Source of the DNA: Alcaligenes sp. SORT26
GTDB lineage: Bacteria > Pseudomonadota > Gammaproteobacteria > Burkholderiales > Burkholderiaceae_B
Direction of reading: 5' to 3'
NCBI RefSeq assembly: GCF_017377875.1
Contig: NZ_CP070975.1
Location: forward strand, 3,348,001 to 3,412,000
DNA length: 64,000 bases
Notes under the pieces: model-generated
Databases searched by the model: none
Seen by the model: only the letters and a program-made list of their open reading frames with translations
What the model was told of the DNA's origin: nothing
Shown here: one piece after another, positions 25,814-36,000 of the stretch
How the letters are laid out: each line of letters begins with the position of its first letter
How positions within the stretch are numbered: the first letter of the stretch is position 1
Translations under genes and position numbers: made by a program

Positions 25814-26098
25814 TCTTCTTTGCGCACGGGCTATCGCAGCTTGTGCGCAAAGTTATGCACACAGATACGTCCGGGTTTGAGGCCTTTATATTTAAGGTTT
25901 AATTTCAATACCCAGTTTTAATTATTTGATTTCTCTGCGTTTTATCCATATTTCAGAGAGATTGATAACTAAATTGTATCTGTGCTTGCTTCTTTGTATT
26001 TTTTGTTCATACCATTTTCCCCAAAGTTATCCACAGGTGGCTAAGCTCTTGACTTATCAGGCTTTCAGCCCGGCCAGCCCTTTTTTGAATCACCATCC
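25814..26098. other. AT-rich hemE-priA spacer with DnaA boxes (possible replication origin)
   Basis: A 285-bp gap, much more AT-rich than its flanks between about 25880 and 26020. It has two exact matches to the DnaA-box consensus TTATNCACA on the plus strand (25853-25861 and 26027-26035) and one single-mismatch site (25942-25950). An origin or a DnaA-regulated promoter is possible. No gene was seen. Confidence 0.4.
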
Positions 26099-28192
26099 AT
26101 GACCGCCACTCCTGACGCTATTTCTGCATCGGCAAGCACTGGACCTTTCTGGTTGCATGTGGCTTTGGACGTGCCTCTGGATGGGGTGTTTGATTATCAG
26201 CACCACGAGCCGGTACTCGTCGGTCAACGGGTCATTGTGCATTTTGGACGGCGGCAAATGATAGGCGTTGTGGTGGCCTTGCCCGAGCAGCCCTCTTATC
26301 CGCCCGAGCAGGTCAAGGCAATTGATCAGCTGCTGGACGACTTGCCGCCATTTCCCACCGATTGGCTGCGTATGGCGCGTTTTGCGTCTGGCTACTATCA
26401 CCGTCCGCTGGGCGAAGTCATGATGCCCTCCTTGCCGGGGCCGCTGCGCAAACCCTCTGCCTATCTGGGCAAGCGGTCCGCTGGGGGGCCGGTGCTGCGC
26501 ATGGCCAAGCGCAAGGAAAAGCAGGTAGACCCGGTGGATAGCGATGTTCTGCCGGTTCTGAACGCCGAGCAACAGGCGGCGGTGGACGGCATTGTGGCCG
26601 CCAAGCCGGGCAGTTGCATGCTGCTGCACGGGGTCACGGGCAGTGGGAAAACTGAAGTTTATATGCGGGTGCTGGAACAGGTGCTGGCAGAGGGGCGCCA
26701 GGTCTTGTTCATGGTGCCGGAAATCAATCTGACGCCTCAGTTCGAGCAGGTCCTGCGTGCGCGTCTGGCCCGTGTCTTGCCGGGCGATGTCCTGGCTGTC
26801 TTGCATAGCGGCCTGTCCGAAGGCGAACGGCTGCGCTCCTGGTTGCGCGTCAATAGCGGTCAGGCCCGCATTCTGTTGGGAACGCGACTGTCCATTTTTA
26901 CGCCCATGCCAGAGCTGGGCCTGATTATTGTGGACGAGGAGCACGACGCTTCTTACAAGCAGCAGGACGGTTTGCGTTACTCCGCCCGAGACCTGGCAGT
27001 CTGGCGCGGTCATGATCTGAAAGTACCCGTGGTGCTGGGCTCGGCCACCCCTTCGCTGGAAAGCTGGAACCACGCCCGACAGGGGCGCTATAGCCTCTTA
27101 AGTCTGCCCAAGCGGGCCCGTGACGTGTCACTACCGCGCGTGCGTCTGGTCGACACTCGACATCTGCGGCTGGAGTCGGGTTTTTCGCCACAGCTTCTGG
27201 ATGCTTTGGAAGCGTGTCTGGAGCGGGGCGAACAGTCCCTGGTGTTCATCAACCGGCGCGGTTATGCGCCTGTGCTGCATTGCGCTTCTTGTGGCTGGTT
27301 GTCTCAATGTCCACGCTGTACGGTCTATACGGTGCTGCATAGGCAAAATGGCTTCAAGCATAATTTGCAGTGCCACCACTGCGGATACCAGGCCCCCGTG
27401 CCGCGCGCTTGCCCGGATTGTGGCGACCAGGATTTGCAGCCCATGGGCCGGGGTACACAACGTATTGAAGAGTTCCTGGGCGAGCGCTTCCCCAATGCTC
27501 GTTTGGTGCGGATTGATGCGGACAGCACGCGCCTGAAGGGGAGCGCACAGCAATTGTTTGAGCAGGTACATGCTGGTGAAGTGGACATCATGGTGGGAAC
27601 ACAGATGGTCGCCAAGGGCCACGACTTCACCCGTTTGAGCGTGGTGGGCGTACTGAATGCCGACGCCACGTTGTTTGCCCATGATTTCCGTGCGCCCGAG
27701 CGCCTGTTTGCGCAATTGATGCAGGTGGCAGGCCGGGCAGGCCGTCACACCGAAGGGGCGGATGTCATCATCCAGACAGGCTATCCCGAGCAGGCCGTTT
27801 ATCAAAGCCTGATCAAACACGATTACATCGGCTTTGCCCAAAGTGCTTTGAACGAACGCGAGTCCGTAGGTTTGCCGCCTTTCGCTTATCAAGTGCTGTT
27901 GTCGGCAGAGGCGCCGCAACTGGCAGATGCCATTCGTTTGCTGACGCAGGCACGGCGATTGCCCGAAGAATATCCCAATGAATTTCCAGGCGCGGATCAG
28001 GTTTTCCTGTACGATCCTGTGCCTTTACGCGTTTTGCGTGTCGCCAAAGTGGAGCGCGCCCAATTGCTACTGGAAAGCGCCCATCGCCCGGCCTTGCAGG
28101 CCTTTGTACGACACTGGGGGCCGCAGGTCGCCCAATTGGCCAAGCAGCATAAAGTGCGTATTACGATTGAGGTCGACCCTCTCGAAATTTAA
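26099..28192 (+). CDS. priA: Primosomal protein N' (PriA helicase)
   Basis: 697-aa replication-restart helicase. It has an N-terminal DNA-binding domain, Walker A in GVTGSGKTEVY (near residue 183), the DEEH box, and the inserted zinc-binding region with paired cysteines (CASCGWLSQCPRC, then CHHCG and CPDCG). The C-terminal helicase lobe includes the VAGRAGRH motif. It loads the replicative helicase at stalled forks. It starts at the ATG at 26099, just after the DnaA-box spacer, and is followed by rep after 14 bp, pairing two replication-restart helicases. Confidence 0.96.
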   Translation: MTATPDAISASASTGPFWLHVALDVPLDGVFDYQHHEPVLVGQRVIVHFGRRQMIGVVVALPEQPSYPPEQVKAIDQLLDDLPPFPTDWLRMARFASGYYHRPLGEVMMPSLPGPLRKPSAYLGKRSAGGPVLRMAKRKEKQVDPVDSDVLPVLNAEQQAAVDGIVAAKPGSCMLLHGVTGSGKTEVYMRVLEQVLAEGRQVLFMVPEINLTPQFEQVLRARLARVLPGDVLAVLHSGLSEGERLRSWLRVNSGQARILLGTRLSIFTPMPELGLIIVDEEHDASYKQQDGLRYSARDLAVWRGHDLKVPVVLGSATPSLESWNHARQGRYSLLSLPKRARDVSLPRVRLVDTRHLRLESGFSPQLLDALEACLERGEQSLVFINRRGYAPVLHCASCGWLSQCPRCTVYTVLHRQNGFKHNLQCHHCGYQAPVPRACPDCGDQDLQPMGRGTQRIEEFLGERFPNARLVRIDADSTRLKGSAQQLFEQVHAGEVDIMVGTQMVAKGHDFTRLSVVGVLNADATLFAHDFRAPERLFAQLMQVAGRAGRHTEGADVIIQTGYPEQAVYQSLIKHDYIGFAQSALNERESVGLPPFAYQVLLSAEAPQLADAIRLLTQARRLPEEYPNEFPGADQVFLYDPVPLRVLRVAKVERAQLLLESAHRPALQAFVRHWGPQVAQLAKQHKVRITIEVDPLEI

Positions 28193-28206
28193 GGCCAGTT
28201 AACACC

Positions 28207-30282
28207 ATGTCCACCTCCGTTAATACCCCAGGCCATACCGTCCCCACCGACCTGAACGCCATGCAGCGTCAGGCGGTGTTGTATATGGACGGACCTTGTC
28301 TGGTGCTGGCTGGGGCGGGCAGTGGCAAGACACGTGTGATCACGCAGAAAATCGCCTATTTGCTGCGCGAATGTGGGTACACGGGCCGACAAGTGGTGGC
28401 GCTGACTTTTACCAATAAAGCCGCGCGTGAAATGAACGAGCGGATTCGCGCCTTGGTAGACCCCAAGCTGCTGCGTGGTCTGACGGTCAGCACCTTCCAC
28501 TCTCTGGGCTTGCGCATGTTGCGCGAAGAGGCCCAGCACGTAGGCCTGAAACCGCGCTTTTCCATTCTGGATTCCAACGATGCCTTGGCGATTATTCAGG
28601 AGCTGCTAGCCACTACGGATAAAGGTCGCCTGAAATCCGTCCAGCAGGAAATTTCCCTGTGGAAAAACGCTCTGATGGGGCCGGACGATGCAGAGCGTGC
28701 CGCCAACTCACCCAGCCAGATTGAAGCCGCGCGTATTTACCGCGATTACGCCGCAACCCTGATTGCCTATCAGTCGGTGGACTTTGACGACTTGATCCGT
28801 CTGCCCGCTCAATTGATGGAAGACAATGAGGAAGTGCGTGAGCGTTGGCAGCGTCGGGTGCAATACTTGTTGGTGGACGAGTATCAGGACACTAATCTGT
28901 GCCAATACCGTCTGGTGCGCTCTCTGACGGGGCACCGCAATATGTTTACCGTGGTGGGGGATGATGATCAGGCCATTTACGCCTGGCGTGGCGCCACTGT
29001 GGAAAATCTGGCGCAATTGCCCAACGATTATCCGGATTTGAAAGTCGTGAAGCTGGAGCAGAACTATCGCTCGGTGCAACGGATTTTGCAGGCTGCCAAT
29101 AATGTCATTGGCAATAATCCTGTGGTGTTTGGCAAGAAGCTCTGGTCCGATCTGGGATTTGGTGAGCCCATCCAGGTTCATGTCACGGACGACGAGCAGA
29201 ACGAGGCGGACTCGGTCGCCATGCGGATATCGGCAGAGCGCTTTGAGCGACAGGCCGAATGGCGGGATTTTGCTGTGCTGTACCGGGGCAATCATCAGGC
29301 CCGGATTTTTGAGCAGGCACTGCGTAATCTGCGTATTCCCTACACGATCTCGGGTGGTCAAAGTTTCTTCGACAAGGCCGAGATTCGCGACATCCTGTCG
29401 TACCTGCGGATTGTCGCTAATGACGATGATGATCCCGCTTTCATCCGTGCGGCCACCACACCTAGGCGGGGGATTGGGCAAGCCACTCTGCAGGTGCTTG
29501 GTCAGTTTGCAGCAGAACAAAAGCTGTCTTTGTACGCCGCCGTCTCACAAATAGCTCTGACCGACCGCCTGCCCGAACGGCAGTTGGAGCCCTTGAGTGT
29601 GTTTGCCCAATTCATTGGTCGCATTCAGCAAAGAGCGGACCGGGTAGAAAGCGATCAGGAAGGGCACGATACGGCCGTCAGCGAATTGCTGGACGAGCTG
29701 TTGAGGGCGATTGATTACGAACGCTATCTGTACGATATGTTCGATGAGCGTCCTGCGCAGACTCGTTGGGAAAACGTGCTGGAGCTGATTACCTGGTTGA
29801 AATCCAAAGCGGCAGACGATCAGTTGAGTCTGAATGATCTGGTGCAACGCGTTGCTCTGATCACCATGCTGGAGCGTGGCGAGGACGAGGACCCGGATGC
29901 GGTCAAATTGTCCACGCTCCATGCGTCCAAAGGTCTGGAATATCCGCATGTGTTTTTGGTAGGGGTGGAGGAAGGGCTGCTGCCGCACATCGGGCGCGAT
30001 GACGAGGATATAGATCCCGATAAAGAAGCGGATATTCTGGCTCAGCGTATTCAGGAAGAGCGGCGTCTGATGTACGTGGGTATTACCCGTGCTCAACGTA
30101 GCTTGCGCTTGAGCTGGTGCAAGAAGCGCAGGCGCGCACGCGAAAACCTGGTGCGGGAACGGTCGCGCTTTATTGATGAGATGAAGATCGAAGATCCAGG
30201 TGCTCAGGAAGATCCGGCTCAGGCGGCGTTAAGTCCCAAGCAGCGGCTGGAGATGTTGAAGAACTTGTTGAACAAGTCTTGA
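28207..30282 (+). CDS. rep: ATP-dependent DNA helicase Rep (UvrD/Rep superfamily 1)
   Basis: 691-aa superfamily 1A 3'-5' helicase. Walker A is AGAGSGKTR (near residue 35), and motif II is DEYQDTN. The motif GDDDQAIYAWRGA and the C-terminal STLHASKGLEYPHVFLVG are intact. The sequence tracks E. coli Rep more closely than UvrD in the N-terminal motifs (GPCLVLAGAGSGKTRVITQK) and length. It clears proteins ahead of forks and assists restart, consistent with its neighbour priA. The ribosome site before the ATG at 28207 is weak, suggesting coupling to priA. Confidence 0.92.
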   Translation: MSTSVNTPGHTVPTDLNAMQRQAVLYMDGPCLVLAGAGSGKTRVITQKIAYLLRECGYTGRQVVALTFTNKAAREMNERIRALVDPKLLRGLTVSTFHSLGLRMLREEAQHVGLKPRFSILDSNDALAIIQELLATTDKGRLKSVQQEISLWKNALMGPDDAERAANSPSQIEAARIYRDYAATLIAYQSVDFDDLIRLPAQLMEDNEEVRERWQRRVQYLLVDEYQDTNLCQYRLVRSLTGHRNMFTVVGDDDQAIYAWRGATVENLAQLPNDYPDLKVVKLEQNYRSVQRILQAANNVIGNNPVVFGKKLWSDLGFGEPIQVHVTDDEQNEADSVAMRISAERFERQAEWRDFAVLYRGNHQARIFEQALRNLRIPYTISGGQSFFDKAEIRDILSYLRIVANDDDDPAFIRAATTPRRGIGQATLQVLGQFAAEQKLSLYAAVSQIALTDRLPERQLEPLSVFAQFIGRIQQRADRVESDQEGHDTAVSELLDELLRAIDYERYLYDMFDERPAQTRWENVLELITWLKSKAADDQLSLNDLVQRVALITMLERGEDEDPDAVKLSTLHASKGLEYPHVFLVGVEEGLLPHIGRDDEDIDPDKEADILAQRIQEERRLMYVGITRAQRSLRLSWCKKRRRARENLVRERSRFIDEMKIEDPGAQEDPAQAALSPKQRLEMLKNLLNKS

Positions 30283-30347
30283 GCAGTTTGCCTCGTCCGA
30301 GGACGATTTAGTTCTTTGCTTATGTTTTGAGGCACTGTAGTTTTACA

Positions 30348-30370
30348 GGCCGGCTTTTGCTGGCCTTTTC
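30348..30370 (+). terminator. Terminator after rep
   Basis: An 8-base left arm (30348-30355), TTTT loop and matching right arm with one G-T pair are followed by TTTTC. It lies 66 bases after the rep stop. Confidence 0.75.
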
Positions 30371-30473
30371 TATGTCTGCATGACTAGAAAAAAGCGTCCG
30401 TTGCCAAGACCCATCGTGATCTACGCATCCAGGTGCATAGTCGACACACTGCATTGGCAAATGCAGAAAAAAC

Positions 30474-30500
30474 AAAAGCCTGCTAAATCAGCAGGCTTTT
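30474..30500. terminator. Bidirectional terminator between rep and the small minus-strand gene
   Basis: An 11-bp perfect stem (30474-30484 with 30490-30500, five-base loop) includes AAAA on one side and TTTT on the other, so it can stop transcription from either direction. The surrounding 266 bp between rep and 30549 shows no further gene. Confidence 0.85.
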
Positions 30501-30548
30501 CAACATCAAGCGGTGTTTTGCTTGAGCGTTACAACGGTGATGCGTGGC

Positions 30549-30785
30549 TTACCAGTAGCTGGCCGACATGCGGGAATCGCGGATGCGGGCTTCGTTCAAG
30601 GCACGGGTCAGTTCGACCATGTACTTGAACACCACGTTTGCGGCTTTGGAAACTTGTTTGGCCGCTGCTTTGGTCAGTGCAGTTAAAGACACGGATTCAC
30701 CATTTTCCAGGGCATGCTGCATTACCCCACGCTCAACAGCATCACTCCAGTGAATGTAGTGCGAGTAAGTGGTCATGGTAGACAT
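30549..30785 (-). CDS. Small protein of unknown function (78 aa)
   Basis: 78-aa protein I do not recognise. The sequence is mostly predicted helix (VERGVMQHALENGESVSL, then a KAAAKQVSKAANVVFKYMVE segment) and ends DSRMSASYW. There is no signal peptide or membrane segment. AGGGAAAG lies just upstream of the ATG at 30785, which supports it as a real gene. It stands alone, bounded by a terminator downstream and by three palindromic GGG-N4-CCC sites upstream. That arrangement suggests a tightly regulated stand-alone gene. Confidence 0.65.
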   Translation of the reverse strand: MSTMTTYSHYIHWSDAVERGVMQHALENGESVSLTALTKAAAKQVSKAANVVFKYMVELTRALNEARIRDSRMSASYW

Positions 30786-30992
30786 TTGCTTTCCCTTTAA
30801 GGTGAAGGTCTAAGTTACGAATCCTCATTATAGGGTTTTCCCTAGTCGAAAATCAAGGGTAAACCCTAGGGGGAGGATTGGCCTGTGGTTTTTAGGGGAA
30901 AACCCTAGGGTTCTTTGGAAAGGGAAGTTAAATCAAAGGCTTATGGGGGTGGGGTTTTGCGGGTTTTAGGTGGGGGATGGCTTCCTTGCGGC
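30786..30992. other. Upstream region of the small gene
   Basis: Contains the ribosome site of the gene at 30549-30785, the three operator-like palindromes listed next, and then a G-rich stretch (30940-30980) leading into the long hairpin. No open frame of interest was seen. Confidence 0.5.
30831..30910. promoter_or_regulatory. Three GGG-N4-CCC operator-like palindromes
   Basis: Three sites share the form AGGG-N4(A/T-rich)-CCCTAG: 30831-30845 (TAGGG-TTTT-CCCTA), 30856-30870 (AGGG-TAAA-CCCTAGG) and 30894-30910 (GGGG-AAAA-CCCTAGGG). They lie 46-125 bp upstream of the start codon at 30785. Equal half-sites and spacers indicate a dimeric repressor or activator. I do not know its identity. Confidence 0.65.
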
Positions 30993-31221
30993 AGCCCTTG
31001 CTGGCTTGAGGCTGGGTCGGAGCGGAAGCTTGCCGGTGCTGCGCACCGGTCCCCTTGTCTGGGGCTGTTGTAGGGCGCACCTTGAACTCGTTCGGTGGTT
31101 TGTCCCCCGGACAAACCACAAGCGTCGAACTCAAACAGCAAGGTGCTTGCATCCCTACAACAGCCCCAGACGGCGGCAAGCTCCCTGAATGCTCCAACCC
31201 AGCCTCAAGCCAGCAAGGGCT
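30993..31221. repeat. 229-bp long hairpin element, copy 2
   Basis: Same architecture as the element at 15615-15845. The outer stem pairs 30993-31023 with 31191-31221 (30 of 31). The middle stem pairs 31057-31075 with 31153-31171 (19 perfect). The apical stem pairs 31095-31105 with 31109-31119 around a CCC loop. The left-arm side hairpin CCGGTGC-TGC-GCACCGG is identical to copy 1, as are short single-stranded motifs (GAACTCG, CACAAGC, CTCAAACA, CGGCAAG, CCTGAAT). Stem sequences differ from copy 1 but remain complementary, which points to selection for structure. Confidence 0.8.
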
Positions 31222-31333
31222 TCAGAATGGTGATAACCAACAACCACAGAACCAACATCCTTCCTTGTTGTCTTTGACCCGCTGCTACACGGTTAGAGCT
31301 AGTGGCTATGAATCGCTAGTCTGTAGGCTGATT

Positions 31334-31403
31334 GCAAACGGCAAACGGCAAACGGCAAACGGCAAACGGCAAACGGCAAACGGCAAACGGCAAACGGCAA
31401 ACG
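31334..31403 (+). repeat. Heptanucleotide tandem repeat (GCAAACG)10
   Basis: Ten perfect copies of GCAAACG in 70 bp lie between the long hairpin and the end of gltD. No supported gene covers them. As seven is not a multiple of three, copy-number change would shift any frame read through it. Confidence 0.95.
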
Positions 31404-31440
31404 GCAGGTGGGGTAAAGGGCGGGGGCATCCGCCCAAAGA

Positions 31441-31475
31441 CAAACAGCCAGCCGTTTATCGCGGCTGGCTGTTTG
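31441..31475. terminator. Terminator hairpin downstream of gltD
   Basis: A 14-bp perfect stem (31441-31454 with 31462-31475, seven-base loop) lies 24 bases beyond the gltD stop. The following minus-strand sequence is only moderately T-rich, but the stem is very stable. Confidence 0.75.
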
Positions 31476-31498
31476 CTTACTGGTGCTGCCAAGAGGAC

Positions 31499-32971
31499 TT
31501 AGCGGGGAAGTGTTGAGCTCCCCATCAGGAACTCGTCTACGGAACGGGCGCACTGGCGGCCTTCGCGGATGGCCCAGACGATCAGGGACTGGCCGCGTCG
31601 CATGTCTCCGGCTGCAAAGACTTTGGCGCGACTGGTTTGGTAGTCGTCTGTGTTGGCAGCGATGTTGCCCCGGTTGTCTGCCTCTACGGCAAAGGCTTCC
31701 AGGACTTGGCGCACGGGGGCGGTGAAGCCCATGGCCAGCAGGACCAGGTCAGCGGGGAAGGTCATTTCTGATCCGGCGATGGGCGTCATGCTCATGCGGC
31801 CTGTTGCTGGATCGGTTTTCCAGTCCACGCGTACGGCACGCAGTTCTTTGACTTGTCCGTTTTTGCCTTCCAGCTCTACGGTGTTGATCGCCCAGTCGCG
31901 CTCGCAACCTTCGTCGTGCGAGGACGATGTGCGTAGCTTCAAGGGCCAGTAGGGCCAGGTCAGCTCGGTGTTTTCCTGCTCGGGTGGGCGGGGCATCAGC
32001 TCGAACTGGGTCACTGATTTGGCGCCTTGGCGTGTGCTGGTGCCTACGCAGTCCGAGCCGGTATCGCCACCGCCGATTACGACGACATGCTTGCCTTGGG
32101 CGCTGATGGCGGGTGTGCTGCGTGATCCGGCCACTTGCTGGTTCTGTATGCGCAAGAAGTCCATCGCAGGATGTACGCCTTGCAGTTGGCTGCCAGGGGC
32201 TTCCAGCAGTCTAGGGGTTTCGGAACCTCCGGCTAGCACGATGGCGTCGAACTGTTGTTCCAGGTCGGTGGGGGACAGGATGGTCAGCCCTGGTTCTTGT
32301 GCCGCCTGATCCTGCGCCTGGCCAATGTAGGTGGAGGGGCTGAATTGCACGCCCTCGGCCTGCATTTGTGCGATACGGCGGTCCAGCAGGTGTTTGTCCA
32401 GCTTGAAGTCGGGGATGCCGTAGCGCATCAGGCCACCGATGCGGTCGCTTTTCTCGTATACGGTAACGTCGTGGCCCACGCGTGCCAGTTGCTGTGCGCA
32501 TGCCAGACCAGCAGGCCCGGAGCCGATGACGGCGATACGTTTGCCGGTTTTATGGGTGGGCACTTGTGGCACTACCCAGCCTTCAGCCCAGCCTTTGTCG
32601 ATGATCGCGTGCTCGATGGATTTGATGCCCACCGGTGCACGGTCGATGTTCAGGGTACAGGCTGCCTCGCAAGGAGCAGGGCAGATGCGGCCGGTAATTT
32701 CCGGAAAATTATTGGTGGAGTGCAGTACGTCCAGCGCTTCTTTCCACTGCTGGCGGTAAACCAGGTCATTCCAGTCGGGAATGATGTTGTTGACCGGGCA
32801 GCCGTTGTGGCAGAAGGGGATGCCGCAGTCCATGCAGCGGGCGGCCTGTTGGCCTGCCTGCTCGTCGTTCAATACCTGGACAAACTCTTTCCAGTGCTTG
32901 ACCCGCTTTAACGGAGCTTCTACGGCCTCTTGCAGACGTTGAAACTCAAGAAATCCAGTCGTCTTTCCCAT
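31499..32971 (-). CDS. gltD: Glutamate synthase, small (beta) subunit
   Basis: 490-aa NADPH-dependent oxidoreductase subunit. N-terminal cysteines for Fe-S binding are visible in [14 protein letters not shown] and [10 protein letters not shown]. The FAD motif ([15 protein letters not shown], near residue 150) and the NADPH motif ([13 protein letters not shown]) follow. It feeds electrons from NADPH to GltB, which makes glutamate from glutamine and 2-oxoglutarate. It follows gltB by 32 bp in the same operon. Confidence 0.96.
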   Translation of the reverse strand: MGKTTGFLEFQRLQEAVEAPLKRVKHWKEFVQVLNDEQAGQQAARCMDCGIPFCHNGCPVNNIIPDWNDLVYRQQWKEALDVLHSTNNFPEITGRICPAPCEAACTLNIDRAPVGIKSIEHAIIDKGWAEGWVVPQVPTHKTGKRIAVIGSGPAGLACAQQLARVGHDVTVYEKSDRIGGLMRYGIPDFKLDKHLLDRRIAQMQAEGVQFSPSTYIGQAQDQAAQEPGLTILSPTDLEQQFDAIVLAGGSETPRLLEAPGSQLQGVHPAMDFLRIQNQQVAGSRSTPAISAQGKHVVVIGGGDTGSDCVGTSTRQGAKSVTQFELMPRPPEQENTELTWPYWPLKLRTSSSHDEGCERDWAINTVELEGKNGQVKELRAVRVDWKTDPATGRMSMTPIAGSEMTFPADLVLLAMGFTAPVRQVLEAFAVEADNRGNIAANTDDYQTSRAKVFAAGDMRRGQSLIVWAIREGRQCARSVDEFLMGSSTLPR

Positions 32972-33003
32972 GATGTGTGTTTCCTGATGGTGATGGGAAG
33001 GGT

Positions 33004-36000
33004 TCAGGCCGAAGCCGAACGGCGGGTTTTACTGCTTTTGGGCGCGGCTTTGCTCGCTTGCGGGCCTTGCCACAGTTCGCTCAATGCACGGCGGTACTCG
33101 CGTGGAATGACTTTGACGAACTGTGAGCGGGCGCTGTCCCAGTCTTTCAAGAGCTCACGGGCCTGGAAGCTGCCGGTGGCCTTGAAGTGTTCCTGGACCA
33201 GGGTTTGCAAGATGGCATCGTCGGTCTGACGCTCGCCTTGTGGAGTGCGGCTGTGCCACTGGGCCATGCTGCTGTTCATCTCTTGCTCGGCCTTGCTCAG
33301 GACGGGCTCCAGATCCACCATGCCGGGGTTGCAGCGCAGTTGCAGGCGACGCTGTGGGTCCCAGACATAGGCCACGCCACCGGACATACCAGCCGCAAAG
33401 TTGCGGCCCACTTCGCCCAGTACCACGACGGTGCCGCCTGTCATGTATTCGCAACCGTGATCGCCCACACCTTCTACAACGGCACTGGCACCGGAGTTAC
33501 GCACAGCGAAACGCTCACCGGCCACGCCGTTGAAGTAGGCGGCACCTGCCAGGGCACCGTAAAGCACGGTATTACCCACGATGATGTGATCGGGGCCGTA
33601 GCCACGGAAGTCGTTGGGCGAACGCACGATGATGCGGCCGCCGGACAGGCCTTTGCCTACGTAGTCGTTGGCTTCGCCCACCAGGTCCAGGGTGATGCCT
33701 TGTGCCAGGAAGGCGGCAAAACTCTGGCCTGCCGTGCCTTTGCACTGAATATGCAGGCTATCGTCCGGCAGTCCCTGGTGGCCGTATTTCTTGGTGAATA
33801 CGCCCGAGAGCATCGCACCCACACTGCGGTTGCGATTGCGTACCGGCGTGATAAAGGAAAGCGGTGTGCCCTGATTCAGGGTGACAGCACTGCGTTCGAT
33901 CAGTTGGCGGTCCAGCGTGTGCTCCAGGTCATGATCCTGAGTAGCGATCTGACGTGGGGATTCTTCGTTCTCAACTTTGTGCAGCAGGCGCGAGAAGTCC
34001 AGGCCACGGGCTTTCCAGTGTTCAATGCCCGTGCGCATGTCCAGCCAGTCGCTGCGTCCGATCAGATCGTCAAAGTGACGCACGCCCAGTTTGGCCATCA
34101 GCTCGCGCACTTCTTCGGCGACGAAGAAGAAGTAATTGACCACGTGCTCGGGCTTGCCTTTGAACTTGCTGCGCAACACCGGGTCCTGGGTGGCCACACC
34201 TACCGGACAGGTGTTCAGATGGCATTTGCGCATCATGATGCAGCCTTCCACGACCAGCGGGGCGGTGGCAAAGCCGAATTCATCCGCGCCCAGCAGCGCA
34301 CCAATCACGACATCGCGGCCGGTTTTCATCTGGCCGTCTGCTTGCAAGCGGATGCGGCTGCGTAAGCGGTTCAGCAACAGGGTTTGCTGGGTTTCAGCCA
34401 GGCCCAGTTCCCACGGCGTACCGGCATGCTTGATGGAGGACAGGGGCGAGGCACCGGTACCGCCATCGTGGCCTGCAATCACAATGTGATCGGCTTTGGC
34501 TTTGGCTACACCGGCAGCCACTGTACCGACACCGACTTTGGAGACCAGCTTTACGGAAATGTCGGCCTGGGTATTCACGTTTTTCAGGTCGTGAATCAGT
34601 TGAGCCAAGTCTTCAATGGAGTAAATGTCGTGGTGTGGTGGGGGCGAAATCAGGCCCACACCAGGGACGGAGTAACGCAGCTTGGCGATGTACTCGGATA
34701 CTTTGTGACCGGGTAGCTGACCACCTTCGCCGGGTTTGGCACCCTGCGCCATTTTGATCTGGATTTGATCGGCACTGCACAGATATTGGGCGGATACACC
34801 AAAGCGGCCAGACGCGACTTGCTTGATGCGCGAGCGCAGCGAATCGTTTTCTTGCAGCTCAATGTCGGCATAGACGCGATCCTGGCCCAAGACGCTGGCC
34901 AAGGTGTCGCCTTTGCGGATACCGCTTTTACCGTGCTGCATTTCATGCTGATAGCGCAGCTCGTCCTCGCCGCCTTCGCCGGTATTGGACTTGCCGCCAA
35001 TCCGGTTCATGGCCACGGCCAGTACGGCATGGGCCTCGGTAGAAATCGAACCCAGCGACATGGCACCTGTCGCGAAGCGTTTGACGATTTCACTGGCAGG
35101 CTCCACTTCTTCCAGAGGAATGGCCTGAGCCGGGTCCAGACGCAGCTCGAACAGGCCGCGCAGAGTCATGTGACGGCGGCTTTGGTCGTTGATGAGCTGG
35201 GCGTATTCCTTGTAGGTGCTGTAGTTCTGGCTGCGGGTGGCGTGTTGCAGCTTGGCGATGGAATCGGCTGTCCACATATGGTCTTCACCACGGACGCGTA
35301 CCGCATATTCGCCACCGGCTTCCAGATGGTTTTCTAGTACAGGATCTTTGCCATAAGCGGCGCGGTGCTGACGCAAGGCTTCTTCGGCCACGGTGAAGAT
35401 ATCAATCCCTTCAACCGGGCAGGAGGTGCCCACGAAGTACTTGTCCACCAGCGAATGCGACAGGCCGATGGTCTCGAAAATCTGTGCGCCGGTGTAGGAC
35501 ATGTAGGTGGAGATGCCCATTTTGGACATGACCTTGTACAAGCCCTTGTTGATGGCTTTGATGTAGTAGCTCTCGGCCAAAGATGCTTCGATCTGGTTGA
35601 TGGGGTCCTGGGCCAGATGTTGCAGGCTTTCAAAGGCCAGCCAGGGGTGCATGGCTTCGGCACCATAGGCACCCAGCAGGGCAAAGTGATGTACCTCGCG
35701 GGCCGAGCCGGTTTCCACGACCAGGCCGGTGCGGGTACGCAGGCCGTTGCGGATCAAGTGCTGATGAATGGCGGAGGTTGCCAGCAGGGCGGGGATGGCC
35801 ACATGCTCGGCATCGCAACGGCGATCTGTCAGGATCAGGATGTTGTAGCCGTCGCGCACGGCGTCAGCCGCACGGGCACACAGGGCGGCGACGCTGGCTT
35901 CAATGCCTTCCGGGCCCCATGCGCCGGGGTAAATGATGTCCAGTTCCTGGCTGCGGAATTTGCCATTGCTGGCCGCTTCAATGCGCCGGATCTGGTTCAT

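Noticed and set aside
30380-30628. 82-codon plus-strand frame between rep and the small gene
   Set aside because: It spans a strong bidirectional terminator and runs antisense into the 78-aa gene.
31334-31403. Tandem heptamers considered as a CRISPR-like array
   Set aside because: The units are 7 bp, contiguous and have no spacers, and no cas gene is present.
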